DNA of 64,000 bases from Vibrio hepatarius (GCF_011806575.1 NZ_JAATOO010000014.1:1-64000); one strand, 5' to 3'; shown: positions 47,984 through 58,881, counted from the first letter of the stretch. The notes: generated by a model not told the origin, from the sequence alone. A program made the numbers and translations.

Positions 47984-48151
47984 TTACATCTCTGAAGCAA
48001 GTCCAACAAAGGCTTGTTGGGTTTCGACGATGTGCTTTTGCACGCTTTCGTCACAAGAGATGCCTAGCTGCTTCATTGCTTCTTCCTCTGAAAGACCTAG
48101 ATGACAGCATAGTAAATCAATAGCCATTTGATAGTTGCTAGTTTCGACCAT
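47984..48151 (-). CDS. Unrecognised 55-residue cytoplasmic protein
   Basis: The ATG at 48151 sits nine bases after AAAGGA on the minus strand, a good ribosome-binding site. The stop is 18 bases before a strong shared terminator. The product begins MVETSNYQMAIDLLCCHLG and continues SEEEAMKQLGISCDE, ending QQAFVGLASEM. It is helical, acidic, lacks a signal or membrane segment, and has three cysteines (CC pair and one C). I know no family. Expression signals on both ends make it a likely real small gene. Confidence 0.65.
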   Translation of the reverse strand: MVETSNYQMAIDLLCCHLGLSEEEAMKQLGISCDESVQKHIVETQQAFVGLASEM

Positions 48152-48387
48152 GATGCTTTTCCTTTATTCACATGGAAGTGGTTGTTTGAGTAAATCTAGC
48201 ATGATCCAACGGCTACACAATAAGACCAAAGTCTAAGTCTCGGTACGCTGTTTTATAACTCGTTGAAATTCTTTTTGAATTTATTTTTCTTCGTTTTCGC
48301 AAACTAAAGTCCGAGATTTACGAAATCAAATGTTTCAATTTGCGACTTAACCTTGTAATTAAAAGAGATAGACTATATCTAGGTAAT
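48152..48387. other. Divergent promoter region between the 55-residue gene and htpX
   Basis: Non-coding. The htpX-side promoter appears at its right end: -35 TTGTAA (48353-48358), 17-base spacer, -10 TATCTA (48376-48381). I do not see a convincing heat-shock (sigma-32) promoter or another element. Confidence 0.5.
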
Positions 48388-48476
48388 AAATAAAAGGGTG
48401 CAAGCCCCTTAGCACGTAGCTTGGTCGTCAGACTACGGGCGAATAATAATAAGCTTCCGTTTTTGGAGAAAATTAA
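48388..48476 (+). promoter_or_regulatory. Structured 5' leader of htpX
   Basis: The leader of about 89 bases has two neighbouring hairpins: AAGGG / CCCTT (48394-48410) and CGTAG / CTACG with a 13-base loop (48415-48437). GTGC in the first loop can also pair with GCAC between them, so a pseudoknot is possible. It matches no riboswitch I can identify with confidence. Confidence 0.4.
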
Positions 48477-49340
48477 ATGAAGCGAGTAATGTTGTTTTTG
48501 GCAACTAACCTAGCCGTTGTGCTGGTTTTGAGCGTCGTGCTCAATATTGTTTACGCTGTAACGGGGATGCAGCCTGGCAGCCTGTCTGGGTTGTTAATCA
48601 TGGCTGCGGTGTTTGGTTTTGGTGGTGCGCTTATCTCACTATTAATGTCGAAAGGCATGGCGCTACGTTCAGTTGGCGGTATGGTTATCGAAAGTCCGCG
48701 TAACGAAACAGAACATTGGTTACTGGAAACCGTACGTCGCCAGTCTGAGAAAGTAGGTATTGGTATGCCGACAGTTGCGATTTATGACTCGGCGGATATC
48801 AATGCATTTGCTACTGGTGCTAAGCGCGATGATTCATTGGTCGCTGTATCGACTGGTTTGCTACATAACATGACGCGTGATGAAGCAGAAGCGGTACTCG
48901 CGCATGAAGTGAGTCATATTGCGAATGGTGATATGGTCACCATGACATTAATGCAGGGCGTTGTGAACACATTCGTGATCTTCCTATCACGCTTTATCGC
49001 GAACATAGTTTCTTCAAATAGCGATGAAGAAGAAGGTGGTAGCAACATGATGGTGTACTTCGGTGTCTCAATTGTACTTGAGTTGGTGTTTGGTTTCTTA
49101 GCAAGCTTTATCACTATGTGGTACAGCCGTCACCGAGAGTTCCACGCGGACGCAGGCGCAGCGCAACTTGTGGGTAAACACAAAATGATCGCGGCACTAG
49201 AGCGTTTGAAAGTCAGCCATGAATCTCAACTGGAAGGTTCAATGATGGCATTTGGTATCAATGGTAAGCGTTCAATGACGGAGCTACTGATGAGCCATCC
49301 ACCACTAGACAAACGTATTGCTGCGCTACGTAACTCATAA
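48477..49340 (+). CDS. htpX: Membrane zinc metalloprotease HtpX
   Basis: 287 residues, typical length. Two N-terminal helices ([20 protein letters not shown] and [19 protein letters not shown]) precede the zinc motif [10 protein letters not shown]. Two more hydrophobic segments and a third zinc ligand in [10 protein letters not shown] follow. It is an inner-membrane quality-control protease overlapping with FtsH. It is monocistronic, with a strong terminator. Confidence 0.96.
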   Translation: MKRVMLFLATNLAVVLVLSVVLNIVYAVTGMQPGSLSGLLIMAAVFGFGGALISLLMSKGMALRSVGGMVIESPRNETEHWLLETVRRQSEKVGIGMPTVAIYDSADINAFATGAKRDDSLVAVSTGLLHNMTRDEAEAVLAHEVSHIANGDMVTMTLMQGVVNTFVIFLSRFIANIVSSNSDEEEGGSNMMVYFGVSIVLELVFGFLASFITMWYSRHREFHADAGAAQLVGKHKMIAALERLKVSHESQLEGSMMAFGINGKRSMTELLMSHPPLDKRIAALRNS

Positions 49341-49362
49341 GTTACAATGATTTAAATACCCT

Positions 49363-49393
49363 AAAGGCTTGGTAGAAATACCAAGCCTTTTTT
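49363..49393 (+). terminator. Terminator of htpX
   Basis: A 12-bp perfect stem AAAGGCTTGGTA / TACCAAGCCTTT with a GAAA tetraloop and T run. Confidence 0.9.
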
Positions 49394-49509
49394 GATCCCT
49401 TTATCTCTCCCTACGTATAAACCTAACAAAGTTTTACAAACTTAAAAGTTGTACAAGTTTCTATGATGTTCTATCTTAGTTTTATTGTACATAAATTTAA
49501 TCTGTACAA
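49393..49509 (+). promoter_or_regulatory. Promoter/operator region of the lipid-modification operon with three TGTACA motifs
   Basis: Three copies of a TGTACA core occur: TTGTACAA (49449-49456), TTGTACA (49485-49491) and CTGTACAA (49502-49509). The first overlaps a -35 (TTGTAC) that is 17 bases from TATCTT (49472-49477). Further upstream, TGATCC-N17-TATAAA (49393-49421) resembles promoters of the RpoE/ChrR-type ECF sigma factor. The repeats may bind a MerR-type (LitR/CarH-like) or other repressor. All assignments are inferred from motif shape. Confidence 0.45.
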
Positions 49510-49523
49510 CATTGGAGAGTAGA

Positions 49524-49943
49524 ATGGACATCGCCTCAGTCGGTGAAATTTATCAACAGCTATCAAAATCAAACCTTCACACCTTAGAGTCGGTTTATCA
49601 CAAAGAAGTAGTGTTCGAAGATGCAGCCCATCGCTTAGAAGGTTGGACGGCATTACAGCGTTACTTTGACTCGCTGTACACCAACGTAAACCGCTGTGAT
49701 TTCGACATCAAGGAACAGCAGCAGGTGAACGACAATGGCTTTCTGACTTGGACCATGACACTAGAGCACCCCAAGCTACAGAAAGGTAAAACAATCTGTG
49801 TGAACGGTGTTAGTCACCTTAAATTCAAAGATGGACAAGTGATTTATCACCGCGATTACTTTGACCTTGGCGAGATGTTGTATGAAAACTTACCGCTGCT
49901 AGGTTCAGTGATCAAAGCGATAAAGCAGAGGTTAGGCTCATGA
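49524..49943 (+). CDS. NTF2/SnoaL-like protein, first gene of the lipid operon
   Basis: The ATG at 49524 follows TGGAGAGTAGA; 139 residues. It has the cone fold pattern of SnoaL/NTF2-like proteins: a helical start (SVGEIYQQLSKSN), HKEVVFEDAAHRLEGWTALQRYF, and an Asp-rich FKDGQVIYHRDYFDLGEML C-terminal strand. The family includes small-molecule isomerases and accessory proteins. No enzymatic role can be assigned. It overlaps the SDR gene by four bases. Confidence 0.75.
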   Translation: MDIASVGEIYQQLSKSNLHTLESVYHKEVVFEDAAHRLEGWTALQRYFDSLYTNVNRCDFDIKEQQQVNDNGFLTWTMTLEHPKLQKGKTICVNGVSHLKFKDGQVIYHRDYFDLGEMLYENLPLLGSVIKAIKQRLGS

Positions 49944-50665
49944 AAAGTGTATTGATCACTGGGGCAACCTCAGGTATTGGTCAGCAACTAGCGAAAGACT
50001 ACGCCGAGCAAGGTTGGCGAGTAATTGCATGTGGTCGTAATCAACAGGCGTTAGAGCAGTTGCAAGCGCACTCTGGGCTGATTTCTGGTTTGGTGTTTGA
50101 CTTAACTGACCGCCATCAAACTCAATCTGCACTTAGCTCGCTAGACATTGTTCCAGAACTTTGGTTGTTAAATGCTGGCGACTGCGAGTACATCGACGAT
50201 GGGGTTATCGATGCAAAACTGATTGAACGAGTCTTTTCGGTGAACGTGATCGGTTTGGCCAACGCTTTTGAAGCCTGTCAGCAACACTTTAAGCCAGGAC
50301 ACCATATTGCGTTAGTTGGTTCTATTGCGAGTGAAGTTGCGTTACCTAGGGCAGAAGCTTATGGCGCTTCGAAAGCGGCGGTGAGCTATTTTGCCCGAGC
50401 GCTACAGCTCGACTTAAAAGCGAAAGGCGTCAAGGTCTCCGTTATCTATCCGGGGTTTGTCAAGACACCGTTGACCGACAAAAACACCTTCCCGATGCCG
50501 ATGTTGATCGATACAGAGCAAGCATCACGAGCCATCCGTCAAGGCTTGGCCCAAGGGCAAGAGCATATCTACTTTCCTAAACGCTTTACATCCATTCTAC
50601 GACTTATCGGGTTGCTGCCATATCGGTGGCAAAACGCAGTCACGTCCAAGCTGATTTCGAGTTAA
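49940..50665 (+). CDS. Short-chain dehydrogenase/reductase
   Basis: 241 residues, starting in an ATGA overlap with the previous gene. The NAD(P) motif is TGATSGIGQQLAKDYAEQG. LLNAGDCEYID follows, and the active-site Tyr-Lys is in YGASKAAVSYF. The substrate is unknown; in this conserved cluster it probably acts on a fatty-acyl or membrane-lipid product. Confidence 0.8.
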   Translation: MKSVLITGATSGIGQQLAKDYAEQGWRVIACGRNQQALEQLQAHSGLISGLVFDLTDRHQTQSALSSLDIVPELWLLNAGDCEYIDDGVIDAKLIERVFSVNVIGLANAFEACQQHFKPGHHIALVGSIASEVALPRAEAYGASKAAVSYFARALQLDLKAKGVKVSVIYPGFVKTPLTDKNTFPMPMLIDTEQASRAIRQGLAQGQEHIYFPKRFTSILRLIGLLPYRWQNAVTSKLISS

Positions 50666-50676
50666 AGGAGTTCTCA

Positions 50677-51954
50677 ATGAGAGTCGCAATTATTGGTAGT
50701 GGTATCTCTGGACTGACGTGCGCGTATCACTTGCATCAATCGCACGATATTACAATATTCGAGGCCAATGACTACATTGGTGGGCACACCGCTACTGTAG
50801 ATGTCCATGTTGAGGGTAAGCGGTATTCCGTCGACACCGGATTTATTGTTTATAACGACCGAACCTATCCGCGCTTTATGCAGATGATGAAAGAGATAGG
50901 CGTTAAAGGTCGTCCGACACAAATGAGTTTTAGTGTCCATAACGAAGCAACTGGACTGGAGTACAACGGTCATACACTCTCGACCTTATTCGCTCAGCGC
51001 AGTAACTGGTGGAATCCACGCTTCTATCGATTTATTTTCGAGATCCTGCGCTTTAACAAACGCGTTAAACAATTAGTTGAGAACGGAGAAGGGCAATCCC
51101 AAACACTCGGTTCTTTCCTCGCTCAAGAACGCTTTAGTGAGTATTTCTGCCGCAACTATGTCTTGCCAATGGGAGCCGCGATTTGGTCCTCGACGCTGGC
51201 TGATATGCGTTCGTTTCCACTCGACTTCTTTGCTCGATTCTTTTTAAACCACGGATTACTTGATGTGACCAATCGTCCGCAGTGGTATGTGATTGAGGGT
51301 GGTTCAAAGGCTTATATTGAGCCGTTGATCCACGGCTTCGCGGACCGAATTCGTTTGTCGACGCCAGTAGAAGAGGTCACGCGCGATTTTGCTGGTGTCA
51401 AAATCAAAGTGAACGGAGCAATTGAACGTTTTGACCAAGTGATTTTCGCCTGCCATAGCGACCAAGCGTTAGCACTGCTGAAAGACGCCGACACGGTTGA
51501 AAAAGACGTGTTGTCTGGACTGGAATATCAAGCCAATGAAGTGGTATTGCACACTGACGAGTCTTTGTTGCCAACACGCAAAGCGGCTTGGGCGTCATGG
51601 AACTACCGATTGGGTAAAGGTGATATTGACGGCCAACCGCCAATGCTGACTTACAACATGAACATCTTGCAGCACATCGAAGCGCCAGTCACGTTTTGTG
51701 TGTCGTTGAATAGCTCTGAACACATTCAGCGCGACGAGATTTTGCGTAGCTTTACTTACCATCATCCAGTGTTCACTAAACAATCGATGGAATCACAACA
51801 GCGTCGTGGAGAAATCAATGGCCTCAACCAAACATGGTTCTGTGGTGCTTATTGGTACAACGGTTTCCACGAGGACGGTGTTCGAAGTGCGCTGGATGTA
51901 GTCGCTGGTGTACAAAGAGTTGCGCAGCATACCCAACAAAAAGGGGCGGCGTAA
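50677..51954 (+). CDS. FAD-dependent amine-oxidase-like oxidoreductase
   Basis: The ATG at 50677 (MRVAIIGSGISGLTCAY) follows AAAGGAG; 425 residues. The dinucleotide-binding GSGISGL and the DYIGGHTATVDVHVEG loop are typical of the flavin amine oxidase/desaturase superfamily. The C-terminal FAD-contacting CGAYWYNGFHEDGVRSA is present. The partner genes suggest a lipid-acyl oxidation or desaturation. The DUF1365 start overlaps its stop (TAATG). Confidence 0.85.
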   Translation: MRVAIIGSGISGLTCAYHLHQSHDITIFEANDYIGGHTATVDVHVEGKRYSVDTGFIVYNDRTYPRFMQMMKEIGVKGRPTQMSFSVHNEATGLEYNGHTLSTLFAQRSNWWNPRFYRFIFEILRFNKRVKQLVENGEGQSQTLGSFLAQERFSEYFCRNYVLPMGAAIWSSTLADMRSFPLDFFARFFLNHGLLDVTNRPQWYVIEGGSKAYIEPLIHGFADRIRLSTPVEEVTRDFAGVKIKVNGAIERFDQVIFACHSDQALALLKDADTVEKDVLSGLEYQANEVVLHTDESLLPTRKAAWASWNYRLGKGDIDGQPPMLTYNMNILQHIEAPVTFCVSLNSSEHIQRDEILRSFTYHHPVFTKQSMESQQRRGEINGLNQTWFCGAYWYNGFHEDGVRSALDVVAGVQRVAQHTQQKGAA

Positions 51955-52727
51955 TGCACAGCGCGCTTTTGGTGGGTAACGTCAGGCATCGACGCTTTAC
52001 TCCTGTCGAGCACCAGATTAATTATCCGTTGTTTATGCCATGTATCGACCTTGATGAGATCGAGATGTTGCAGGACAAGGTATGGGCTTTCGGTACTCGC
52101 TGGTGGCACTGGGCAAGGTTTAGGCGCGAAGACTATCTTGGCCGAGGAGACTTGAAACAAGCGGTGTTTGATAAAGTGTTTGAACTGACTGGTGAGCGTA
52201 TAGAAGGGCGTGTTGAAGCCGTGGTTCACTTGCGCTATTTGGGGATCTATTTCAGCCCGGTCAATTTCTACTATATCTACGACCAAGCTGGCGAATGGCG
52301 TTATCTGTTGGCAGAAGTGAGCAATACACCGTGGAATGAACGTCATTACTATGCGGTGTCAGCAACGTCTCAAGCGACATGGACACACGACAAAGCGTTT
52401 CATGTTTCGCCGTTTAATCCTATCGATCAAAAGTATGTTTGGCGCATTAAACCGTTAGATAAACGCTTATCTGTACATCTTGAATGTCATCGAGATGGCA
52501 AAGCGTTCGATGCGACACTCAGCATGAAAAAACAGCCATTAAGTTCGGTATCTTTACTCAAGCGACTGATCTCAACGCCAATAATGGCAGTAAAAGTAGT
52601 AAGCGGTATTTATTGGCATGCATTGAAACTGTGGTGCAAAGGAGCGCCATTTTATTCCCATCCTAAATACCATCAACAGCAAGACGCTCATCAGAAAAGA
52701 AATAAAGCCAAGGAGCATAGAAGATGA
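51954..52727 (+). CDS. DUF1365 family protein
   Basis: The ATG at 51954 in the preceding stop gives 257 residues. Family motifs are GNVRHRRFTPVEHQINYPLF near the N terminus, RYLGIYFSPVNFYY, and EVSNTPWNERHYY. The function is not established; DUF1365 almost always neighbours an amine-oxidase-like FAD protein and a CFA-type methyltransferase. It ends in an ATGA overlap with the CFA synthase gene. Confidence 0.88.
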   Translation: MHSALLVGNVRHRRFTPVEHQINYPLFMPCIDLDEIEMLQDKVWAFGTRWWHWARFRREDYLGRGDLKQAVFDKVFELTGERIEGRVEAVVHLRYLGIYFSPVNFYYIYDQAGEWRYLLAEVSNTPWNERHYYAVSATSQATWTHDKAFHVSPFNPIDQKYVWRIKPLDKRLSVHLECHRDGKAFDATLSMKKQPLSSVSLLKRLISTPIMAVKVVSGIYWHALKLWCKGAPFYSHPKYHQQQDAHQKRNKAKEHRR

Positions 52728-53968
52728 TCAACTCGCAAGTGATTCCTTACCCAAGACAGCTTTCCAGTGGTCAGAAAACCGCGAGAAATCTTGTATTTAC
52801 ACTGCTTCAAAAGTTGGAAGTTGGTTCATTAACCATACTCGAGTCTTTCGATGAAGAGCATGCGAAACAGCGAACGTTGTTTGGTTGTCCCAAAAATGGC
52901 ACGCCGCAAGCGATGATTGAGGTGAAGAACCCTGCGTTCTATTCACGTGTGTTATCAGGCGGGAGTATCGCCGCCGCCGAAGCGTATATGGATGGCTGGT
53001 GGGATAGCCCTGACTTGACGCTAGTCATGGAGTTGATGGCGGCGAACATATCAACATTAGACTCTATCGAGAGCCGAGTCAGTTTGCTTTCAAAACTTGC
53101 TTATCGCGTCGGCCATTGGTTCAACCGCAATACGGTGGAGAACTCGGCGAAAAACATCGAAGCGCACTATGACTTGAGCAATGATTTATACCAGACGTTT
53201 CTCGATGAACGAATGCTCTATTCTTCAGCGCTATATCGCAAAGAGACGGATTCACTGGAACAAGCGCAAGAGAACAAGATGGAGCGCTTGTGCCAACAGC
53301 TAAACCTCAACGAGAGCGACCATGTGATTGAGATTGGCACCGGATGGGGAGCAATGGCGATTTACATGGCCCAGCGTTACGGTTGCAAAGTAACGACCAC
53401 CACCATTTCTGAACAACAGTACCAGTACGCTCAACAGATGATTGAAAAGTTAGGCTTGCAAAATCAGATCACCTTGCTTAAACAAGACTACCGTAACTTG
53501 ACTGGTCAATACGACAAACTTGTTTCTATCGAGATGATCGAAGCGGTCGGTAAAGAGTACCTAAAGTCGTACATCAAAAAGTGTCAGTCATTGCTGAAAC
53601 CAAAAGGTTTGATGGCAATTCAGGCGATTACGATCGCCGACCAAAGATACGACTACTACAGCAATAATGTCGACTTCATACAAAAGTACATCTTCCCTGG
53701 TGGTTTTTTACCTTCGGTTACCGCGCTCACACAAGCAACGACGCAATACAGTGATCTGGTGTTGAGAGATTTGTTTGATATCGGTGAGGATTACGCCAAA
53801 ACGCTCAGCGATTGGAAAACTCGCTTTAATTTAGCAGAGTCACGTGTGCGCGCACTAGGTTTTGATACGCGTTTCATTCGTATGTGGAACTACTACTTTT
53901 GCTATTGCGAAGGCGGTTTTAGAGCAAAAAGCATCAGCACCGTGCACATGACGTTTCAAAGGCCTTAG
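52724..53968 (+). CDS. Cyclopropane-fatty-acyl-phospholipid synthase family methyltransferase
   Basis: This gene encodes 414 residues. It has an N-terminal extension, then the SAM fold: EAHYDLSNDLYQTFLD, the Gly-rich VIEIGTGWGAMAIYMAQRYG, IEMIEAVGKEYL and FIQKYIFPGGFLPS (typical CFA active-site segments). It transfers a methyl group to an unsaturated acyl chain of phospholipid. It may make cyclopropane or, as in related clusters, a methylated or furan precursor. Confidence 0.9.
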   Translation: MINSQVIPYPRQLSSGQKTARNLVFTLLQKLEVGSLTILESFDEEHAKQRTLFGCPKNGTPQAMIEVKNPAFYSRVLSGGSIAAAEAYMDGWWDSPDLTLVMELMAANISTLDSIESRVSLLSKLAYRVGHWFNRNTVENSAKNIEAHYDLSNDLYQTFLDERMLYSSALYRKETDSLEQAQENKMERLCQQLNLNESDHVIEIGTGWGAMAIYMAQRYGCKVTTTTISEQQYQYAQQMIEKLGLQNQITLLKQDYRNLTGQYDKLVSIEMIEAVGKEYLKSYIKKCQSLLKPKGLMAIQAITIADQRYDYYSNNVDFIQKYIFPGGFLPSVTALTQATTQYSDLVLRDLFDIGEDYAKTLSDWKTRFNLAESRVRALGFDTRFIRMWNYYFCYCEGGFRAKSISTVHMTFQRP

Positions 53969-53972
53969 CGCA

Positions 53973-54482
53973 ATGGACTGGCGTTTCGTAGCCTATTCGG
54001 TGTGGTTTCAAAGCTTTTGGTTTCTCGCCGTTTTAGGTAATCAGCAGTGGCAATGGCTGAGTGCGCTTCTGGCGGCTTTCACCTTGTTGGGCAGCTATTT
54101 ACAACAAGAGATTAAGTTGGAGCGGGTCGCGGTGCTTGTCGCCGTGGGTATTGGTCTTGACTTTAGTAACGCACAGCTAGGGCTTTTGATGTTCGACACA
54201 GCTTTTTTGCCTGTGTGGTTAGTATCTTTATGGCTGATGTTTGCTTGGTATGCGTATTTTCTGCTGCAGAAACTAAGCTGCTTGTCTGTTTGGAGCATAT
54301 CGCTGCTGGGTGGTGTTGGTGGTGCGCTGAGTTATATCGCTGGTGAAAAACTTGGTGCTGTAGAGTTCGGATTTGGTATCGAAGCAACAGCGGCAATTCT
54401 TCTCAGTGAATGGCTCGCAATGTTTTGGTTGATTCAAAAGGTATATGGCGATGAGAGTGCAAATCATAATCAACGCGCTTAG
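53973..54482 (+). CDS. DUF2878 family integral membrane protein
   Basis: This gene encodes 169 residues with about five to six hydrophobic helices (WFLAVLGNQQWQWLSALLA, FLPVWLVSLWLMFAWYAYFLL, LLGGVGGALSYIAG). The composition is Trp/Leu-rich. I place it in DUF2878, which commonly accompanies the CFA/DUF1365 cluster. It overlaps the next gene by about 38 bases. Confidence 0.7.
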   Translation: MDWRFVAYSVWFQSFWFLAVLGNQQWQWLSALLAAFTLLGSYLQQEIKLERVAVLVAVGIGLDFSNAQLGLLMFDTAFLPVWLVSLWLMFAWYAYFLLQKLSCLSVWSISLLGGVGGALSYIAGEKLGAVEFGFGIEATAAILLSEWLAMFWLIQKVYGDESANHNQRA

Positions 54483-55002
54483 CTCAATGCTACTTATGCT
54501 GTGTGCGCAGACAAGCTACGCGTCTGCGGCACAAGCCAGTCTAGAGTGGAAAAGCTGGTCAACGGTAGGGCAAGCGCAGTTGAGCGTGCTGTTTTTCGAC
54601 GTCTACCAATCTAGGTTGCTCACGCCAAACGGTGTATATCAACCAAGCGACGATCTTTCTCCACATCCTTTGGCACTCGCCATCGACTATCAGCGAGATA
54701 TTTCTAGCCAGCAATTGCTTGAAGCGACGGATGAGCAATGGGAAAAACTGGGGTATCAAACCCAGATGCGAAAACAATGGCTTGTGCAGCTAAAGACTAT
54801 TCTCCCGGATATCAAAAAAGGTCAGCAACTCGCTTACGTGACAGATGGTCAGACGGGTCAATTTTATTACCAACATAAAGGGCAGGTTGACGCTATTGGT
54901 TCTATCAGTGATGAGGCACTCAATGATGCGTTTCTCGCGATTTGGTTATCTCCCAATACTCAATATCCAAAGCTACGTAAGCAATTAATTGGAGCGAAAT
55001 GA
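54445..55002 (+). CDS. Chalcone-isomerase-like periplasmic protein
   Basis: 185 residues (ATG at 54451 is an alternative start). It has a signal peptide (IINALSSMLLMLCAQTSYASA). The mature part has the chalcone-isomerase-like pattern LFFDVYQSRLL ... LALAIDYQRDISSQQLLEATDEQWEKLG. This fold binds fatty-acid-like ligands; bacterial members have no established role. It lies in the lipid-modification operon, start inside the 3' end of the DUF2878 gene. Confidence 0.75.
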   Translation: MAMRVQIIINALSSMLLMLCAQTSYASAAQASLEWKSWSTVGQAQLSVLFFDVYQSRLLTPNGVYQPSDDLSPHPLALAIDYQRDISSQQLLEATDEQWEKLGYQTQMRKQWLVQLKTILPDIKKGQQLAYVTDGQTGQFYYQHKGQVDAIGSISDEALNDAFLAIWLSPNTQYPKLRKQLIGAK

Positions 55003-55529
55003 TGAATCGATTTTTACAAGTGTGCGGCATTTTTATCGCGCTGCTGCTTGGTGGTTGTTCGAGTGATATTAAGGATTACCAAGCGAGTACACCGGCTTTC
55101 AATGTGTTTGAGTATTTTGACGGTGAGCTGACCGCTTGGGGTATGGTGCAAGACTATACAGATAAACAAACCCGCCGATTTGAAGTCGCGATCGTCGGAA
55201 CTGTTCAAGGGAATACGCTGACTCTGACCGAAGATTTTGTTTTCGATGATGGAGCAACCGATCAGCGAATATGGAAAATCACTCGCTTAAGCAATAACGA
55301 ATATCAGGGCGTAGCGGGTGACATTATCGGTGTGGCTAAGGGTAGGGAAGTCGGCAATGCGCTGCAGTGGCAGTATGACTTTGACTTACAATTGGAAGAC
55401 TCGTCAGTGGTTGTGAGCTTTGATGATTGGCTCTATCGTCAAGACGACAAGCATGTATTCAACGTCACCAGCATCAACAAGTTTGGGATTGAAGTCGGCA
55501 AGATAACTCTATTTTTTCAGAAGAAATAG
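55002..55529 (+). CDS. DUF3833 family lipoprotein
   Basis: The ATG at 55002 (54999 is also possible) gives 175 residues. A lipoprotein signal with lipobox LLGGC is at residues 16-20 (Cys acylated). The body follows DUF3833: FNVFEYFDGELTAWGMVQD and FVFDDGATDQRIWKITR. It is probably an inner- or outer-membrane lipocalin-like lipid-handling protein. It is the last gene of the operon. Confidence 0.85.
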   Translation: MNRFLQVCGIFIALLLGGCSSDIKDYQASTPAFNVFEYFDGELTAWGMVQDYTDKQTRRFEVAIVGTVQGNTLTLTEDFVFDDGATDQRIWKITRLSNNEYQGVAGDIIGVAKGREVGNALQWQYDFDLQLEDSSVVVSFDDWLYRQDDKHVFNVTSINKFGIEVGKITLFFQKK

Positions 55530-55540
55530 GACAGAAGAAC

Positions 55541-55573
55541 TAAAAAAGGCTGATGGTTCACATCAGCCTTTTG
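55541..55573. terminator. Bidirectional terminator between the lipid operon and purB
   Basis: The stem AAAAGGCTGATG / CATCAGCCTTTT with loop GTTCA lies between convergent genes. Confidence 0.85.
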
Positions 55574-55591
55574 CAATTCAGAGAATCGTTG

Positions 55592-57097
<1,506 letters not shown>

Positions 57098-57112
57098 CTA
57101 CGGGATATATAT

Positions 57113-57730
57113 CTACATTCTGGCGAGGAGGATTTGTGCCTGCTCAACCATCTTTTTACGTCCAAAAATCAAGTGGCGACGCTTACCGCCAACTTGGCGC
57201 CACAGTACTGCACTGCGGATACCGGATAGAAGCAGTGCGCGAACTTTGTGTTGGTTGCTGGTTTGCTGAAGTACAGATGGAGTACCAGTAACTTGAATTC
57301 TTGGGCCGATAGGACTGATGACGTCGAGGTAAACACTTGCTAGATTGCTGATCATCTGCTCGTCAAGGAGCTCAAAGTGTTCCAATTGACGGTCTAACAT
57401 TTGAATGCGATCGCCAAGCTGCGACATCGCATCATTACGCGAGCTCAATTTACGTTCCAGCGCCATCAAGCTGATGATGTAACGAGTGACTTCACTACCT
57501 GTTGGCGTGCTATCGATACCCTTAACCAAACACTCCAGCCCGAGTTTTAGGTCGGATTCACGACCATATACACTGACGGTATTGCTTGGATTGGTATTCA
57601 AAATCGCCTTGAGAGAAGTTTCGAACGCGTCAGAATCACAGTAACCGTTTTTCGCCACTTGTTGAACCAATGCCACAGCCTGGCAAATACCTGCAAATGC
57701 GATAGTGCGGTCGTAGAGTGTGTTAGCCAC
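57113..57730 (-). CDS. hflD: High-frequency lysogenisation protein HflD
   Basis: This gene encodes 205 residues. The family features [21 protein letters not shown] and [22 protein letters not shown] are evident. It is membrane-associated; in E. coli it binds the lambda CII protein. It sits 29 bases after mnmA in the conserved mnmA-hflD-purB order. Confidence 0.93.
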   Translation of the reverse strand: MANTLYDRTIAFAGICQAVALVQQVAKNGYCDSDAFETSLKAILNTNPSNTVSVYGRESDLKLGLECLVKGIDSTPTGSEVTRYIISLMALERKLSSRNDAMSQLGDRIQMLDRQLEHFELLDEQMISNLASVYLDVISPIGPRIQVTGTPSVLQQTSNQHKVRALLLSGIRSAVLWRQVGGKRRHLIFGRKKMVEQAQILLARM

Positions 57731-57759
57731 GTAGTAATACTCCTAAGTCAGACGATTAA

Positions 57760-58881
57760 CTAAATACGTTGTTCAATGATGCCGCCACCTAGGCAAACGT
57801 CACCACTGTAGAATACTGCCGATTGACCCGGAGTGACAGCGACTTGAGGTTCGTCAAAGATAACTTTAATGTTTTCATCATCGATAGGGATGATAGTACA
57901 TGGAATATCGGTTTGACGGTAACGTGTTTTCACCGTGCACTGCACCGGTTCTTTAATTGGTGTACGGTCAACCCAGTGCAACTGAGAGGCAATCAAACCT
58001 TGTGATTTAAGTAGTGGGTGATCCGCACCTTGTACCGCAATTAACACATTACGCTTCAGGTCTTTGTCTGCAACGTACCACGGGTCTTCGTTACCGCCGC
58101 CGCCTTTCTGGCCACCAATGTGTAGACCTTTACGTTGACCAAGAGTGTGGTACATCAAGCCTTGGTGTTCACCAATCACTTTACCTTCCGGTGTTTCAAT
58201 TTTACCCGGCTGAGCAGGCAAGTAGCGTGACAAGAAGTCCGTAAACTTACGCTCACCGATAAAGCAGATACCGGTCGAGTCTTTTTTCTTCGCTGTGATC
58301 AAATCTTGTTCTTCAGCGATACGACGAACTTCAGGTTTCTCTAGCTCACCCACTGGGAACAGGCTGCGCGCAACTTGGTCGCTGCTTAGTGTGTATAAGA
58401 AGTAACTTTGGTCTTTATTGCCGTCTAAGCCGCGTAGCATTTGCGGCTTTTCACCCTTCTCAGGGAAGGTGCGGCGCACATAGTGCCCCATTGCGATGTA
58501 GTCCGCATCTAACACTTCATCCGCGAATTCCAAGAAGGCTTTAAACTTGATTTCTTTGTTGCAAAGAATATCTGGGTTCGGCGTACGGCCTGCTTTATAT
58601 TCTGCAAGGAAGTACTCAAACACGTTGTCCCAATATTCGGCAGCAAAGTTGATGGTATGTAGATGGATGCCAAGTTTGTCACAGACTGCCTGCGCATCAG
58701 CTAGATCTTCCGCTGCTGTACAGTATTCTTCGTTGTCATCTTCTTCCCAGTTCTTCATGAACAGGCCTTCCACTTGGTAGCCCTGTTGCTTTAGAAGATA
58801 CGCAGAAACAGATGAATCAACACCGCCAGACATGCCGACGATTACTTTCTTTTTACTGTTGTCAGTACAGTTATCAGACAT
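57760..58881 (-). CDS. mnmA: tRNA-specific 2-thiouridylase MnmA
   Basis: 373 residues. The ATP-pyrophosphatase P-loop is [16 protein letters not shown]. The two catalytic cysteines are in [12 protein letters not shown] and [12 protein letters not shown]. It thiolates U34 of the wobble base in Glu, Gln and Lys tRNAs. It starts after a 194-base gap divergent to a small acidic-protein gene. Confidence 0.96.
   Translation of the reverse strand: MSDNCTDNSKKKVIVGMSGGVDSSVSAYLLKQQGYQVEGLFMKNWEEDDNEEYCTAAEDLADAQAVCDKLGIHLHTINFAAEYWDNVFEYFLAEYKAGRTPNPDILCNKEIKFKAFLEFADEVLDADYIAMGHYVRRTFPEKGEKPQMLRGLDGNKDQSYFLYTLSSDQVARSLFPVGELEKPEVRRIAEEQDLITAKKKDSTGICFIGERKFTDFLSRYLPAQPGKIETPEGKVIGEHQGLMYHTLGQRKGLHIGGQKGGGGNEDPWYVADKDLKRNVLIAVQGADHPLLKSQGLIASQLHWVDRTPIKEPVQCTVKTRYRQTDIPCTIIPIDDENIKVIFDEPQVAVTPGQSAVFYSGDVCLGGGIIEQRI

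Noticed and set aside
48394..48437. Partial resemblance of the htpX leader to the manganese (yybP-ykoY) riboswitch (GTAGC...GTCGTCAGACTACGG).
   Set aside because: The second conserved segment and the paired loops of that class are missing and the leader is too short.
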